46,362 nucleotides of DNA, taken from positions 1 through 46,362 of the forward strand of contig CALGSZ010000147.1 of assembly GCA_937901745.1 (NCBI GenBank). The letters run 5' to 3'. This stretch comes from an uncultured Chloroflexota bacterium (GTDB lineage Bacteria > Chloroflexota > Chloroflexia > Thermomicrobiales > UBA6265). Positions 8,606 through 15,947 of the stretch are shown piece by piece; within the stretch, counting starts at the first letter, position 1; each line of letters opens with the position of its first letter. A program made the position numbers and the translations under genes. The notes under the pieces were generated by a model. It made no database searches. It was given only the letters and a program-made list of their open reading frames with translations, and was not told the origin of the DNA.

Positions 8606-9370
8606 ATGCGCAAGGTCAATACTGCCAAACGCCTGATGTTGGAGGGAAAGCCGGCGTTCGGGTTCGGGCTCGGGCTCGGCTCGCCGATCGCGGCGGAGAT
8701 CTTGTCGCACTCCGGCGCGGATTTCCTGCTCCTGGACACGCAGCATGGCTCGTTTGGCCCAGACTCGACGATCCAGACACTGATGGCGATGGCGGCAGGG
8801 ACCGCGACGCCGATGGCGCGCGTCGCGCGCAACGACTACACGCTGATTGGCCGCCTGCTCGATGAAGGCGCGCTCGGGATCATCGTGCCGATGGTGCACA
8901 CCGCCGAGGATGCGAAGGCCGCGGCCGATGCCTGTCGCTTCCCGCCGGTTGGCACCCGCTCCTATGGCTGGGGCCGTGCCTCCGCCTACGGCAGCGACTA
9001 CGCGCAGGCGGTCAACGATGAGATCTTCTGCGCGGTGCAGATCGAAAGCGCGCAGGCCGTCGAGAACGCGGAAGCGATCTTGGCCACGCCGGGCGTGGAC
9101 GGCTGCTGGATTGGGCCGAGCGATCTCGCGCTCTCCATGGGCCTCCGCCCGGGCGATCCGGCGGCGGCCGACCAGATCGCCGCTGCCGTGGAAAAGGTCC
9201 TCACTGCCTGCCGCAATACCGGGAAGATTCCGGGCTACGCGGGTTCCAGCCCGGAGCAGGGGCGCCGGCTCGCCGCCCAGGGCTTCCGGTTCATCACCTT
9301 TTCCAGCGATGTCGGCTTGATCCTGAAGGGCGCCGCCAACGCTCTGGCCGAGGTCCGTGGCGAGGGATAG
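8606..9370 (+). CDS. HpcH/HpaI-family aldolase (2-keto-3-deoxy acid aldolase)
   Basis: Class II pyruvate aldolase of the HpaI/GarL/RhmA family, which splits 2-oxo-4-hydroxy acids to pyruvate and an aldehyde. Seen: ADFLLLDTQHGSFG near residues 38-51 with the catalytic His45, LIGRLLDEGALGIIVPMV, the metal site CAVQIES, and WIGPSDLALSMG with the second metal-binding acid. The usual DxEH is DTQH here, so Gln replaces the common Glu. The length of 254 is standard. Start ATG 8606 has a G-rich ribosome site (GGAGGATTGGGGGAG) before it. If the substrate is 5-keto-4-deoxyglucarate, the products would be pyruvate and tartronate semialdehyde, the substrate of the reductase at 16818-17735; this link is inferred. 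Confidence 0.9.
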   Translation: MRKVNTAKRLMLEGKPAFGFGLGLGSPIAAEILSHSGADFLLLDTQHGSFGPDSTIQTLMAMAAGTATPMARVARNDYTLIGRLLDEGALGIIVPMVHTAEDAKAAADACRFPPVGTRSYGWGRASAYGSDYAQAVNDEIFCAVQIESAQAVENAEAILATPGVDGCWIGPSDLALSMGLRPGDPAAADQIAAAVEKVLTACRNTGKIPGYAGSSPEQGRRLAAQGFRFITFSSDVGLILKGAANALAEVRGEG

Positions 9371-9445
9371 CGCCCCTAATCCCGAGCATCGCAATCACAG
9401 AAGGCTCCGGCGCCGGCTCTCAATGGCAGGCGTGGCGAAGTCCGC

Positions 9446-10066
9446 TTACGAGAGCTGGCGCCGGGTGAGCAACAGGATTCCGGTCACCACCGAGGCGATC
9501 GCGGTGAGCAGGCCGAGGATGAGCCATTCGTCCGCGAGGCCGTCGGCTGGCGCGCCCGGCACGCCTGTCCCCGGCAACTCCGGTTCGGCCGTGGGCTCAC
9601 CGCGGGCGTCGACCGGGATGACGTAGAAGCTGCACGTCAACTCCTCGTCGGCGCGTACGTCAACACCGATCTGATTCGTGTTCGCTCCTCGAAGCGGACG
9701 AGGCTCTATCTCCCCCGGCGCGCCGCAGTAGGTCACGAAGTCAGCGAAGTCGCCGGGAATGTCCACCGTGATCGTGTAGGCGCCTTCGCCGAGCCCCTGG
9801 AATCCGATTGTCCCATCGGCGCCGGTCGTATCGGAGACGGCAAACTCCGTCTCGTCGAGCGCCACGGTAATGCCGATGCCGGACTCCGGCTCGCAATCCC
9901 CGGCAAAGTCTGATCCGGTATAGGCGACGGGGCAGACGAAGACGCGCGTCACGATCGTGCTCGCGCCGGCGCCCGCATTCTCCTGCGCGGTTGCCCTTGC
10001 GCCGCCAATCGCCAACAGTCCGATAGCGAAGAGCACAGCGATTGCCGCCCGCTGCATCCTCACCAT
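9446..10066 (-). CDS. Exported protein with LPGTG-like motif and C-terminal anchor
   Basis: Function unknown, 206 residues. Residues 1-28 form a signal peptide (VLFAIGLLAIGGARATAQ). The mature part holds four cysteines (FVCPVAY, GDCEPESG, TYCGAPG, LTCSFYV) and a repeat-like GIGFQ/GEGAYTITVDIPGDF segment that recalls small beta-sandwich domains of the SpaA/carboxypeptidase-regulatory type. The end is a sortase-like tripartite signal: LPGTG at 164-168, a short spacer, a membrane helix (LILGLLTAIASVVTGILLL) and a basic tail (RRQLS). The start ATG 10064-10066 has GGGAGGAG 5 bases upstream. It is divergent from the GntR regulator gene and convergent with the aldolase gene. The membrane anchor may serve on its own if no sortase is present. 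Confidence 0.75.
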   Translation of the reverse strand: MVRMQRAAIAVLFAIGLLAIGGARATAQENAGAGASTIVTRVFVCPVAYTGSDFAGDCEPESGIGITVALDETEFAVSDTTGADGTIGFQGLGEGAYTITVDIPGDFADFVTYCGAPGEIEPRPLRGANTNQIGVDVRADEELTCSFYVIPVDARGEPTAEPELPGTGVPGAPADGLADEWLILGLLTAIASVVTGILLLTRRQLS

Positions 10067-10267
10067 GATGTCTCCTCCCTAGCCGTGCGCCGGCGCCAAG
10101 CCGTTGCCGCTCGAGCGTGGAGCGGTTGCTCGTTGTCGCAATCTTCGCCGGAGGCGCCCCCTTCGGCATCGGCTGTTTGCCGTATTCGTCGTCAGAATGG
10201 CAGCGACGTGACCCTACGCTGGACCACGTATGTAGGGGAGCGTCAATTTCACCTCAGCGGGAACCAC

Positions 10268-10296
10268 TTGCTTGACCGCCACTCGTACCGTACACT
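10268..10296 (+). promoter_or_regulatory. Candidate promoter of the GntR regulator gene
   Basis: TTGCTT (10268-10273) and TACACT (10291-10296) are spaced by 17 bases, about 54 bases before the regulator's ATG. This is the best -35/-10 pair in the 283-base divergent region 10067-10349, which otherwise holds only the operator-like palindrome at 10313. Confidence 0.35.
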
Positions 10297-10312
10297 GCGG
10301 TCTACTCATCGG

Positions 10313-10323
10313 ATGTCTGACAT
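10313..10323. promoter_or_regulatory. Candidate FadR-type GntR operator
   Basis: ATGTCTGACAT is a perfect 5-bp-arm palindrome about a central T. Its core GTCTGAC fits the GT-N3-AC core seen in operators of FadR-subfamily GntR proteins. It lies 17 bases after the candidate -10 and 26 bases before the regulator's own ATG, a good place for autorepression. Confidence 0.4.
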
Positions 10324-10349
10324 GTTGTGCGTGCCAGGGCGACACTTGG

Positions 10350-11201
10350 ATGGTTGCTTCATCCTCAATCGCAATCCGCCGGGAAGCGCTACCGGATATC
10401 GTGCAGAGCCGGATCATGCGCTACATCATCGAGCGCGGCTGCCGGCCGGGCGATCCCTTGCCTGGAGAGGCTGAGCTAGCGAAAGCGCTCGGTGTCAGCC
10501 GGTCCTCCCTGCGCGAGGCGATGAAGGTGCTCCAGACGCTCGGCGTCGTCGCGACGGTCCACGGCCGGGGGACCTTCGTCGGCCGCTTCTCGTTCGAGCC
10601 GCTGGTTGACGGCTTGGCCTTCGGAATCCGGATCGACCTGCGCCAAAACGTGCAGACCGTCCGGGAGCTTCTCGAGATCCGCATGATCCTGGAGAGCGCG
10701 CTGGTGGCGCGGCTTGCCGGCAAGTGCCAGCCCGAGCACTTGGACGAGCTGCGGCGGATCGTCGCGGCAATGGATGCGCGCGCCGCCAAGGGGGAGGAAT
10801 TCCCGGAGGAAGATCGCGCCTTCCATGAGGTGCTCTACCGGCCGATCGGCAACACGCTCGTCGTCCAGCTGCTCCAAGCGTTCTGGGACGTGATCATGCT
10901 GGTGCGCGACGATCTCCAGTTCGAGGACGTGCCGCCCACCATCACCGCGGAGAATCATCGCCGCATCGTCGAGGCATTGGCGGCGGGTGACGCGGCCGGA
11001 GCCGTGGCGGCGCTGACCGCGCACTTCGACGGCGTGCAACGGCGCTTGCGAGATCCCGCATCGCCGCCGTCTTCAGGCGACAATGAGCGCAGCGATCCGC
11101 CAACTGAGAAGGAAACGAGGTCCCGCGACCCGGCACGACGGGGTACGACGGGGAAGCGACGCTCGTGGCAAGAGAAAGGAGGAAAGCGGCAGCAAGGATG
11201 A
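10350..11201 (+). CDS. GntR-family transcriptional regulator, FadR/FCD subfamily
   Basis: DNA-binding repressor or activator likely controlling the transporter-aldolase cluster that follows. The N-terminal winged helix covers about residues 10-75 (IMRYIIERGCRPGDPLPGEAELAKALGVSRSSLREAMKVLQTLGVV, then the wing HGRGTFVGR). An all-helical FCD effector domain follows (RELLEIRMILESALVARLAG, DRAFHEVLY, ENHRRIVEALAAGDAAGA), whose Asp/His residues usually hold a metal and a carboxylate ligand. Start ATG 10350 gives MVASSSIAIRRE; an in-frame TTG at 10272 adds 26 unlikely residues. The last 50 residues are a basic, low-complexity tail beyond the FCD fold, which is odd for the family. No clear ribosome site precedes the ATG. 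Confidence 0.9.
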   Translation: MVASSSIAIRREALPDIVQSRIMRYIIERGCRPGDPLPGEAELAKALGVSRSSLREAMKVLQTLGVVATVHGRGTFVGRFSFEPLVDGLAFGIRIDLRQNVQTVRELLEIRMILESALVARLAGKCQPEHLDELRRIVAAMDARAAKGEEFPEEDRAFHEVLYRPIGNTLVVQLLQAFWDVIMLVRDDLQFEDVPPTITAENHRRIVEALAAGDAAGAVAALTAHFDGVQRRLRDPASPPSSGDNERSDPPTEKETRSRDPARRGTTGKRRSWQEKGGKRQQG

Positions 11202-11245
11202 GGGAGTTCCGGAGACTGTCAGGGGTTACGGAAAGGAGACAGACC

Positions 11246-12832
11246 GTGGTGTCAGCGAACTGCCGTCACGCTCGCATCCTCCTCTCAGCGGTGTTGCTGC
11301 TCACTGTGGCACTGAGTGGGGTGTCGAGCGTCGCCGCGCGCCAGGATGCGGGAGGCGGAACACTCGTCGGCGCGTTCGATGTCGGACCCGGCGGCTGTCC
11401 GGAGTGCTTCAACCCGTTGCAGGCAACGGCTGGCTTCACCTGGCTCGAGAAGTACTACTCCAAGCTGCTCCTCTACGATGTCACGTTCTCCCAGCTGCAA
11501 GGCGAGCTGGCAGAGTCGTGGGAGGTCTCCGAGGACGGGACGGAGTACACGTTCAAGCTCCGCTCCGGCGTGACCTGGCACGACGGTCAGCCCTTCACCT
11601 CCGCTGACGTCAAGTTCACGATCGAGCTGGCCAAGCACCCTGACAGCGCCAGCTATATCGGCGCGAAGTTCACCGGCGTCGAATCCATCGAGACTCCAGA
11701 TGACCTCACGGTCGTGCTGAAGCTGAGCGAGCCGAACGCGGCGATCCTCGATGCGCTGACGTTCCTCGTGATGCTGCCGAAGCACGAGCTGGAGAACATT
11801 GCTCCGGCGGATCTGGTCCAATCCGATTGGTGGCGGACGAACCCGATTGGCACGGGGCCGTTCAAGTGGAGCCAGTACCGGCCCGGTGAGTTCGTCGAGC
11901 TGGTCGCGTACGACGGCTACTGGCGCGGTCGCCCGAAATTGGACAAGATCATCAACCGCTTCTTCCCGGAGGCGGGCAGCTCGGTCATCGCGCTGCGCTC
12001 CGGTGACATCCAGTTCACCTACCTGACGACCGACGAGGCGCTGGCGCTCGAGGGCGAGCAGAACATCACGATCCTCTCCGGCCCGTCGCAGGTCGTGAAC
12101 TATCTCGGTTTCGATCTGACCGATCCGCGCTTCCAGGATGCTCGCGTCCGCCAGGCGTTCATGTACGCGATCGATCGCGAGGCGATCGTCGAGCAGCTCT
12201 ACCAGGGCACGGCGACGATCGTTCCCTGTGCCTATGGCTTGGAGCAGTACTTGCCGGCCGAGTCGAACGACTACGCTTATGACCCGGAGCGCGCAAAGGC
12301 GCTGCTGGAGGAGGCGGGCTTCGACACCAGCCAGCCGGTGCAGGAAGTCACCTACTACACCGATCAGCTCTCGACCGATGTCCTCGTGACGATTCAGCAG
12401 ATGCTGGCCGATGTCGGGATCACCCTCGAGCTGCGCGCGGTCGATGTCCCGACCTACAACCAGATCATGAGCGGGCCGGATGACTGGGACGTCACCTTCG
12501 CCGGCGCGGCCAATGGCCCAGATCCGGACGTGATGGCGACGCACTTCGAGTCGAAGGAGCAGAACCCGACCGCGCTCAACCGCTCGAACATCAAGGATGC
12601 TGAGCTGGATCGCCTCTTCATCGAGGGGCGGCGCGCGACGGATCCGACGGCTCGCGCTGAGATCTACCAGCAGATCTGCACGATCATGAACGAGCAGGTC
12701 TACTGGGCGCCGATGTGGGTGACCACGCGCTTCGGCGGCGTCACGAACAACGTCGAGAACTTCATCTGGACGCCTGCTCCCGGCGGCGGTCGCTACTATG
12801 ACGCTGCCGAGACCTGGACGATCAGCCAGTAG
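11246..12832 (+). CDS. ABC transporter substrate-binding protein, family 5
   Basis: Extracytoplasmic binding protein of the SBP_bac_5 family. A Sec signal peptide (ARILLSAVLLLTVALSGVSSVAA) is followed by GGGTLVGAFDVGPGG, LAESWEVSEDGTEYTFKLRSGVTWHDGQPFTSADVKFTIE and VRQAFMYAIDREAIVEQLYQG, all family hallmarks. The C-terminal region contains YDPERAKALLEEAGF. The start chosen is GTG 11246 because AGGAG stands 7 bases upstream and the signal peptide then begins directly; earlier GTG 11165 and ATG 11198 would overlap the regulator gene. It follows the GntR gene by 44 bases. The ligand is unknown. Given the sugar-acid-like enzymes downstream, it may carry an oligosaccharide or acid rather than a peptide. 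Confidence 0.92.
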   Translation: MVSANCRHARILLSAVLLLTVALSGVSSVAARQDAGGGTLVGAFDVGPGGCPECFNPLQATAGFTWLEKYYSKLLLYDVTFSQLQGELAESWEVSEDGTEYTFKLRSGVTWHDGQPFTSADVKFTIELAKHPDSASYIGAKFTGVESIETPDDLTVVLKLSEPNAAILDALTFLVMLPKHELENIAPADLVQSDWWRTNPIGTGPFKWSQYRPGEFVELVAYDGYWRGRPKLDKIINRFFPEAGSSVIALRSGDIQFTYLTTDEALALEGEQNITILSGPSQVVNYLGFDLTDPRFQDARVRQAFMYAIDREAIVEQLYQGTATIVPCAYGLEQYLPAESNDYAYDPERAKALLEEAGFDTSQPVQEVTYYTDQLSTDVLVTIQQMLADVGITLELRAVDVPTYNQIMSGPDDWDVTFAGAANGPDPDVMATHFESKEQNPTALNRSNIKDAELDRLFIEGRRATDPTARAEIYQQICTIMNEQVYWAPMWVTTRFGGVTNNVENFIWTPAPGGGRYYDAAETWTISQ

Positions 12833-12850
12833 TACGCTACCGCCTCGTCC

Positions 12851-12888
12851 CCTCCTCGCTCCCCTCGCCGGGAGTGGGGAGGGAGAGG
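12851..12888 (+). repeat. C-rich/G-rich hairpin after the binding-protein gene
   Basis: CTCCCC (12859-12864) pairs with GGGGAG (12876-12881) around an 11-base loop, and outer CCTC/GAGG bases extend the stem imperfectly to 12851-12888. It begins 18 bases after the stop. A second pairing, GCCTCC (12927-12932) with GGAGGC (12961-12966), lies further on, so the 170-base gap before the permease gene is structured throughout. Confidence 0.45.
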
Positions 12889-13002
12889 CGGAGCGCGCAT
12901 GCTCTGCTGATACGATGCCCGGCTGAGCCTCCTCCTTCCCAGATTCGGGGCAAGCGCGGGGGAGGCCGGCCGGGATGAGGGCCGAGAGGGCCGGCACGCA
13001 CG

Positions 13003-13959
13003 ATGGGACGCTATATCCAGCGGCGTATTGCGATCGCGATACCGATTCTGCTCGCGATCACGGTCTTGATCTTCCTGCTGCTCCAGCTAACGCCCGGCGA
13101 TCCGCTCGACTCCTATGTCCCGCCGGATCAGCCGCTGCCAGCCGAGCAGCGGGAGGCGTTGCGGCGGCAGCTTGGGCTCGATCGCCCGCTCGTCATCCGC
13201 TACCTCTATTGGCTGCGGGAGACGGTGCAGGGCAACCTGGGGTACCGGGCCAAGACGTTCGAGCCCGTGACGGATGCGATCGCTCACCGAATCGGCCCCA
13301 CGTTGCTCCTCATGGGCACGGCGATGGTGATCGGCATCACGGTCGGTGTCAGTCTCGGCGTGCTGGCCGCCGTCAAGCAGTACTCGATCTTGGACACCGT
13401 GCTGACGGTTCTCGCCTTCCTCGGTGTCTCCCTGCCGGTCTACCTCGCCGGGTTGCTCGGCTTGTACATCTTCTCCCTGCGGGTCAGCTGGTTCCCCTCA
13501 GGCGGGTTCCAGACACCCGGCGAACCCTTCTCCGTGTTGGATAGGCTGCACCATCTCATCCTGCCCGCCTCGATCATCGCCATCAACTACGTGGCCTCGA
13601 CGATGCGCTACACCCGGTCGGCGATGCTGGAGGTCCTCGGACAGGACTACGTCCGCACCGCCCGCGCCAAAGGGCTCAATGAGAAGCTCGTCATCGGCGT
13701 TCACGCGCTGCGAAACGCGCTACTTCCGGTCGTGACCATCATCGGCGCTTATATCCCGAATCTCCTCGGCGGCGCCGTCTTCATCGAGTCCATCTTCTCC
13801 TGGCCTGGCATGGGCCGACTCTTCCTCGACGGTGTCGAATCGCGCGACTATCCGCTCATCATGGGAATGACGTTGATCTTGGCGATCGTCATCCTGACCG
13901 CGAATCTGCTGACCGATATCGCGTACGCGATCGTTGACCCACGGATTCGGTATGACTGA
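13003..13959 (+). CDS. Peptide-type ABC transporter permease (DppB family)
   Basis: Membrane permease of 318 residues starting MGRYIQRRIAIAIPILLAITVLIFLLLQLTPGDPLDSY, the DppB N-terminus. LGLDRPLVIRYLYWLRETVQGNLGY is the usual periplasmic stretch; the EAA loop reads TARAKGLNEKLVIGVHALRNALLPV and the C-terminus DPRIRYD. Six membrane helices are visible. The stop overlaps the start of the next permease gene by 8 bases (ATGACTGA), so the two are translationally coupled. It pairs with the binding protein at 11246-12832; no ATPase gene is nearby. Confidence 0.94.
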   Translation: MGRYIQRRIAIAIPILLAITVLIFLLLQLTPGDPLDSYVPPDQPLPAEQREALRRQLGLDRPLVIRYLYWLRETVQGNLGYRAKTFEPVTDAIAHRIGPTLLLMGTAMVIGITVGVSLGVLAAVKQYSILDTVLTVLAFLGVSLPVYLAGLLGLYIFSLRVSWFPSGGFQTPGEPFSVLDRLHHLILPASIIAINYVASTMRYTRSAMLEVLGQDYVRTARAKGLNEKLVIGVHALRNALLPVVTIIGAYIPNLLGGAVFIESIFSWPGMGRLFLDGVESRDYPLIMGMTLILAIVILTANLLTDIAYAIVDPRIRYD

Positions 13960-14887
13960 CGCGACACCGACGCAAACTGCCGCCAGCGGCTCGAGGACGC
14001 TCAGTGCCGCCGCGGCTGCTTTCGAGAAGCAGGCGCGGGTCGTCAGCCCGGCGCGCCAGACGATCCGGCGCTTTCTGCGCCACCGCCTGGCGGTGGTCGG
14101 CCTGGTCATCGCCACGCTGATCGTCCTGCTCTCCATCTTCGCGCCGCTCGTGACGGAGCACGGCCCGAACACGATTGATCTGCGCGCCCGCAACCAGGGG
14201 CCCTCGGCCGAACACTGGTTCGGCACCGACCGGACCGGCCGGGACACGTTCGCGCGCACCATCTACGCGGGCCGCGTCTCGCTCGCGGTCGGCGTCGTTG
14301 CCGTCGCCATCTCCGTCGCGATCGGCTCGATTCTCGGGGCAGTGGCCGGGTTCTTCGGCGGCTGGGTGGACAGCCTGATCATGCGCTTCACCGACGTGAT
14401 CATGACCTTCCCGCCGATCGTCATCATCCTGACCGTGGCGGCGCTGGCGGGGCCCGGCGTGCGGAACACGATGCTGGTGATCGGGTTGCTCAACTGGCCG
14501 ATTCCCTGCCGCCTGGTGCGGGCGAAGTTCTTGGCGATCCGGGAAATGGAATTCGTCGTCGCGGCCCGCGCTCTGGGAGCCCCGCGCCGGCGGATCATTG
14601 GCCTGCATGCCTTCCCGAACGTGATTGACGTGCTGATCGTCTACGCGAGCTTGGGAATCGCGACGGCGATCCTGCTCGAGGCCGGTCTCAGCTTCCTCGG
14701 GCTCGGCGTGCAGCCACCGACGCCAAGCTGGGGGAACATGCTCAATCCCGCGCGCAATGTCAGCATCCTCGAGCAGTACCCCTGGCAGTGGATGCCGGCT
14801 GGCGCTGCGATCGTGCTGACGGTGCTCGCCGTCAACTTCATCGGCGATGGCTTGCGGGACGCGCTCGATCCCCGCATGAAGATTTGA
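13952..14887 (+). CDS. Peptide-type ABC transporter permease (DppC family)
   Basis: Second permease of the cluster. The N-terminal cytoplasmic tail (about 45 residues) leads to a first helix LAVVGLVIATLIVLLSIFAPLV, then HWFGTDRTGRDTFARTIYAGRVSLAVGV, the DppC signature. The EAA loop is AARALGAPRRRIIGLHAFPN and the end is FIGDGLRDALDPRMKI. ATG 13952 is chosen because it overlaps the previous stop; a TTG at 13934 would lie deep in the upstream gene. Thirty bases separate it from the DapA-family gene, so the transporter and enzymes are likely one operon. Confidence 0.94.
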   Translation: MTDATPTQTAASGSRTLSAAAAAFEKQARVVSPARQTIRRFLRHRLAVVGLVIATLIVLLSIFAPLVTEHGPNTIDLRARNQGPSAEHWFGTDRTGRDTFARTIYAGRVSLAVGVVAVAISVAIGSILGAVAGFFGGWVDSLIMRFTDVIMTFPPIVIILTVAALAGPGVRNTMLVIGLLNWPIPCRLVRAKFLAIREMEFVVAARALGAPRRRIIGLHAFPNVIDVLIVYASLGIATAILLEAGLSFLGLGVQPPTPSWGNMLNPARNVSILEQYPWQWMPAGAAIVLTVLAVNFIGDGLRDALDPRMKI

Positions 14888-14917
14888 GGCCCATCAGGTC
14901 AGAGGAGAGGAGGATCC

Positions 14918-15856
14918 GTGACATCGCTCGCATCCCGGCTGCACGGCATCGTGCCGCCGGTCTGCACGCCGCTCACCGAGTCGTACGAAGTCGATGTGCC
15001 GTCGCTGGAGCGCCTGATCACGTTCATGCTCGACGCCGGAGTCCATGGGATCTTCCTCCTCGGCTCTACGAGCGAGGGAGCGATCCTGACCGACGAACAG
15101 CGGGAGACGGTGATCTCAGTCGGCGTGCGGACCGTCGCCGGAAAGGTCCCGGTCCTGGCCGGCGTGATTGACACCTCCACGGAACGAGTCATCGCGCAAG
15201 CGCGGGTGGCCGCGAAGGCTGGCGTGGACGGCCTGGTGGTCACCGCTCCGTTCTACATCCGTCCAGGGCAGAAGGAGATCATCGCCCACTTCCGGGCGGT
15301 CCGCGATGCGATCCAACTCCCGATCCTGGCCTACGACATCCCCTTCGCGGTGCAGACGAAGCTCGAGCGCTCGACCCTGGTCCGGATGGCCGAGGAAGAG
15401 ATCATCATCGGCGTCAAGGACAGCAGCGGGGACGAGGCCAACTTCCGCGGGCTCTTGCTAGAGACGCGGCGGCTGCCGAACTTCGCCTCTTTCACCGGTT
15501 CGGAGCTGATGGTCGATACCGCGCTGGCGCTCGGGGCGAAGGGCTGTGTGCCGGGAATGGGGAACGTCGATCCGGCCGGCTTCGTTCGGCTCTATGAGGC
15601 TGCTCGCCGGGGTGACTGGGAAGCCGCCAAAGCGGAGCAGGATCGCCTCTATCGCCTCTTCGCGATCATTAGCTCCGGCTCGTCTGACCGCATGGGCTTC
15701 ACCGCCTCCGCCATCGGAAGCTTCAAGACGGCGCTGATGCTGCGCGGGGTCATCGCGACGAATGTCATGTCTCGCCCGATGGCGCGCTACAACGAGGACG
15801 AGGTCGGGCGCGTGCGCCAGATCCTGCGCGAAACCGGCCTCCTCCCGGCCGCCTAG
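14918..15856 (+). CDS. DapA/N-acetylneuraminate lyase-family aldolase or dehydratase
   Basis: Schiff-base (class I) TIM-barrel lyase of the dihydrodipicolinate synthase superfamily. Seen: LLGSTSEGAILTDEQR (48-62), the acid-base Tyr139 in ILAYDIP and Schiff-base Lys167 in GVKDSSGD. A true DapA usually has GTTGE where this has GSTSE, so the protein is more likely a catabolic member such as a 2-keto-3-deoxy acid aldolase or 5-dehydro-4-deoxyglucarate dehydratase. GTG 14918 is the start, with GGAGAGGAGG a few bases upstream. Its place between a transporter and hydroxypyruvate isomerase/tartronate semialdehyde reductase favours a catabolic role. The exact substrate cannot be told. Confidence 0.85.
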   Translation: MTSLASRLHGIVPPVCTPLTESYEVDVPSLERLITFMLDAGVHGIFLLGSTSEGAILTDEQRETVISVGVRTVAGKVPVLAGVIDTSTERVIAQARVAAKAGVDGLVVTAPFYIRPGQKEIIAHFRAVRDAIQLPILAYDIPFAVQTKLERSTLVRMAEEEIIIGVKDSSGDEANFRGLLLETRRLPNFASFTGSELMVDTALALGAKGCVPGMGNVDPAGFVRLYEAARRGDWEAAKAEQDRLYRLFAIISSGSSDRMGFTASAIGSFKTALMLRGVIATNVMSRPMARYNEDEVGRVRQILRETGLLPAA

Positions 15857-15878
15857 ACCGCGCTGCCGCTGACGGCGG

Positions 15879-15907
15879 TTGACCGGACACCGGGGCGGGC
15901 GTAGGAT
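15879..15907 (+). promoter_or_regulatory. Candidate internal promoter before hyi
   Basis: TTGACC (15879-15884), 17 bases, then TAGGAT (15902-15907). The -35 matches consensus at 5 of 6 positions. It would drive hyi and the reductase separately from the upstream cluster. The -10 lies inside the inverted repeat at 15894-15914. Confidence 0.5.
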
Positions 15908-15914
15908 GCCCGCC
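15894..15914. promoter_or_regulatory. Inverted repeat enclosing the -10 box
   Basis: GGCGGGC (15894-15900) and GCCCGCC (15908-15914) are perfect 7-base arms, and the 7 bases between them are GTAGGAT, holding the candidate -10. It could be an operator, or a hairpin ending the transcript of the upstream aldolase gene. Confidence 0.45.
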
Positions 15915-15947
15915 GGGGATACGGTTGCGAGCGATCAAGGAGGAGCG

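Noticed and set aside
8345..9394. A 349-codon frame antisense to the HpaI aldolase gene
   Set aside because: The aldolase has full family motifs and a ribosome site; the antisense product resembles nothing and has no ribosome site.
11285..12997. A 570-codon open frame antisense to the second binding-protein gene
   Set aside because: Low-complexity Arg/Leu/Asp/Val composition and no recognisable motif; it is a shadow of the plus-strand gene.
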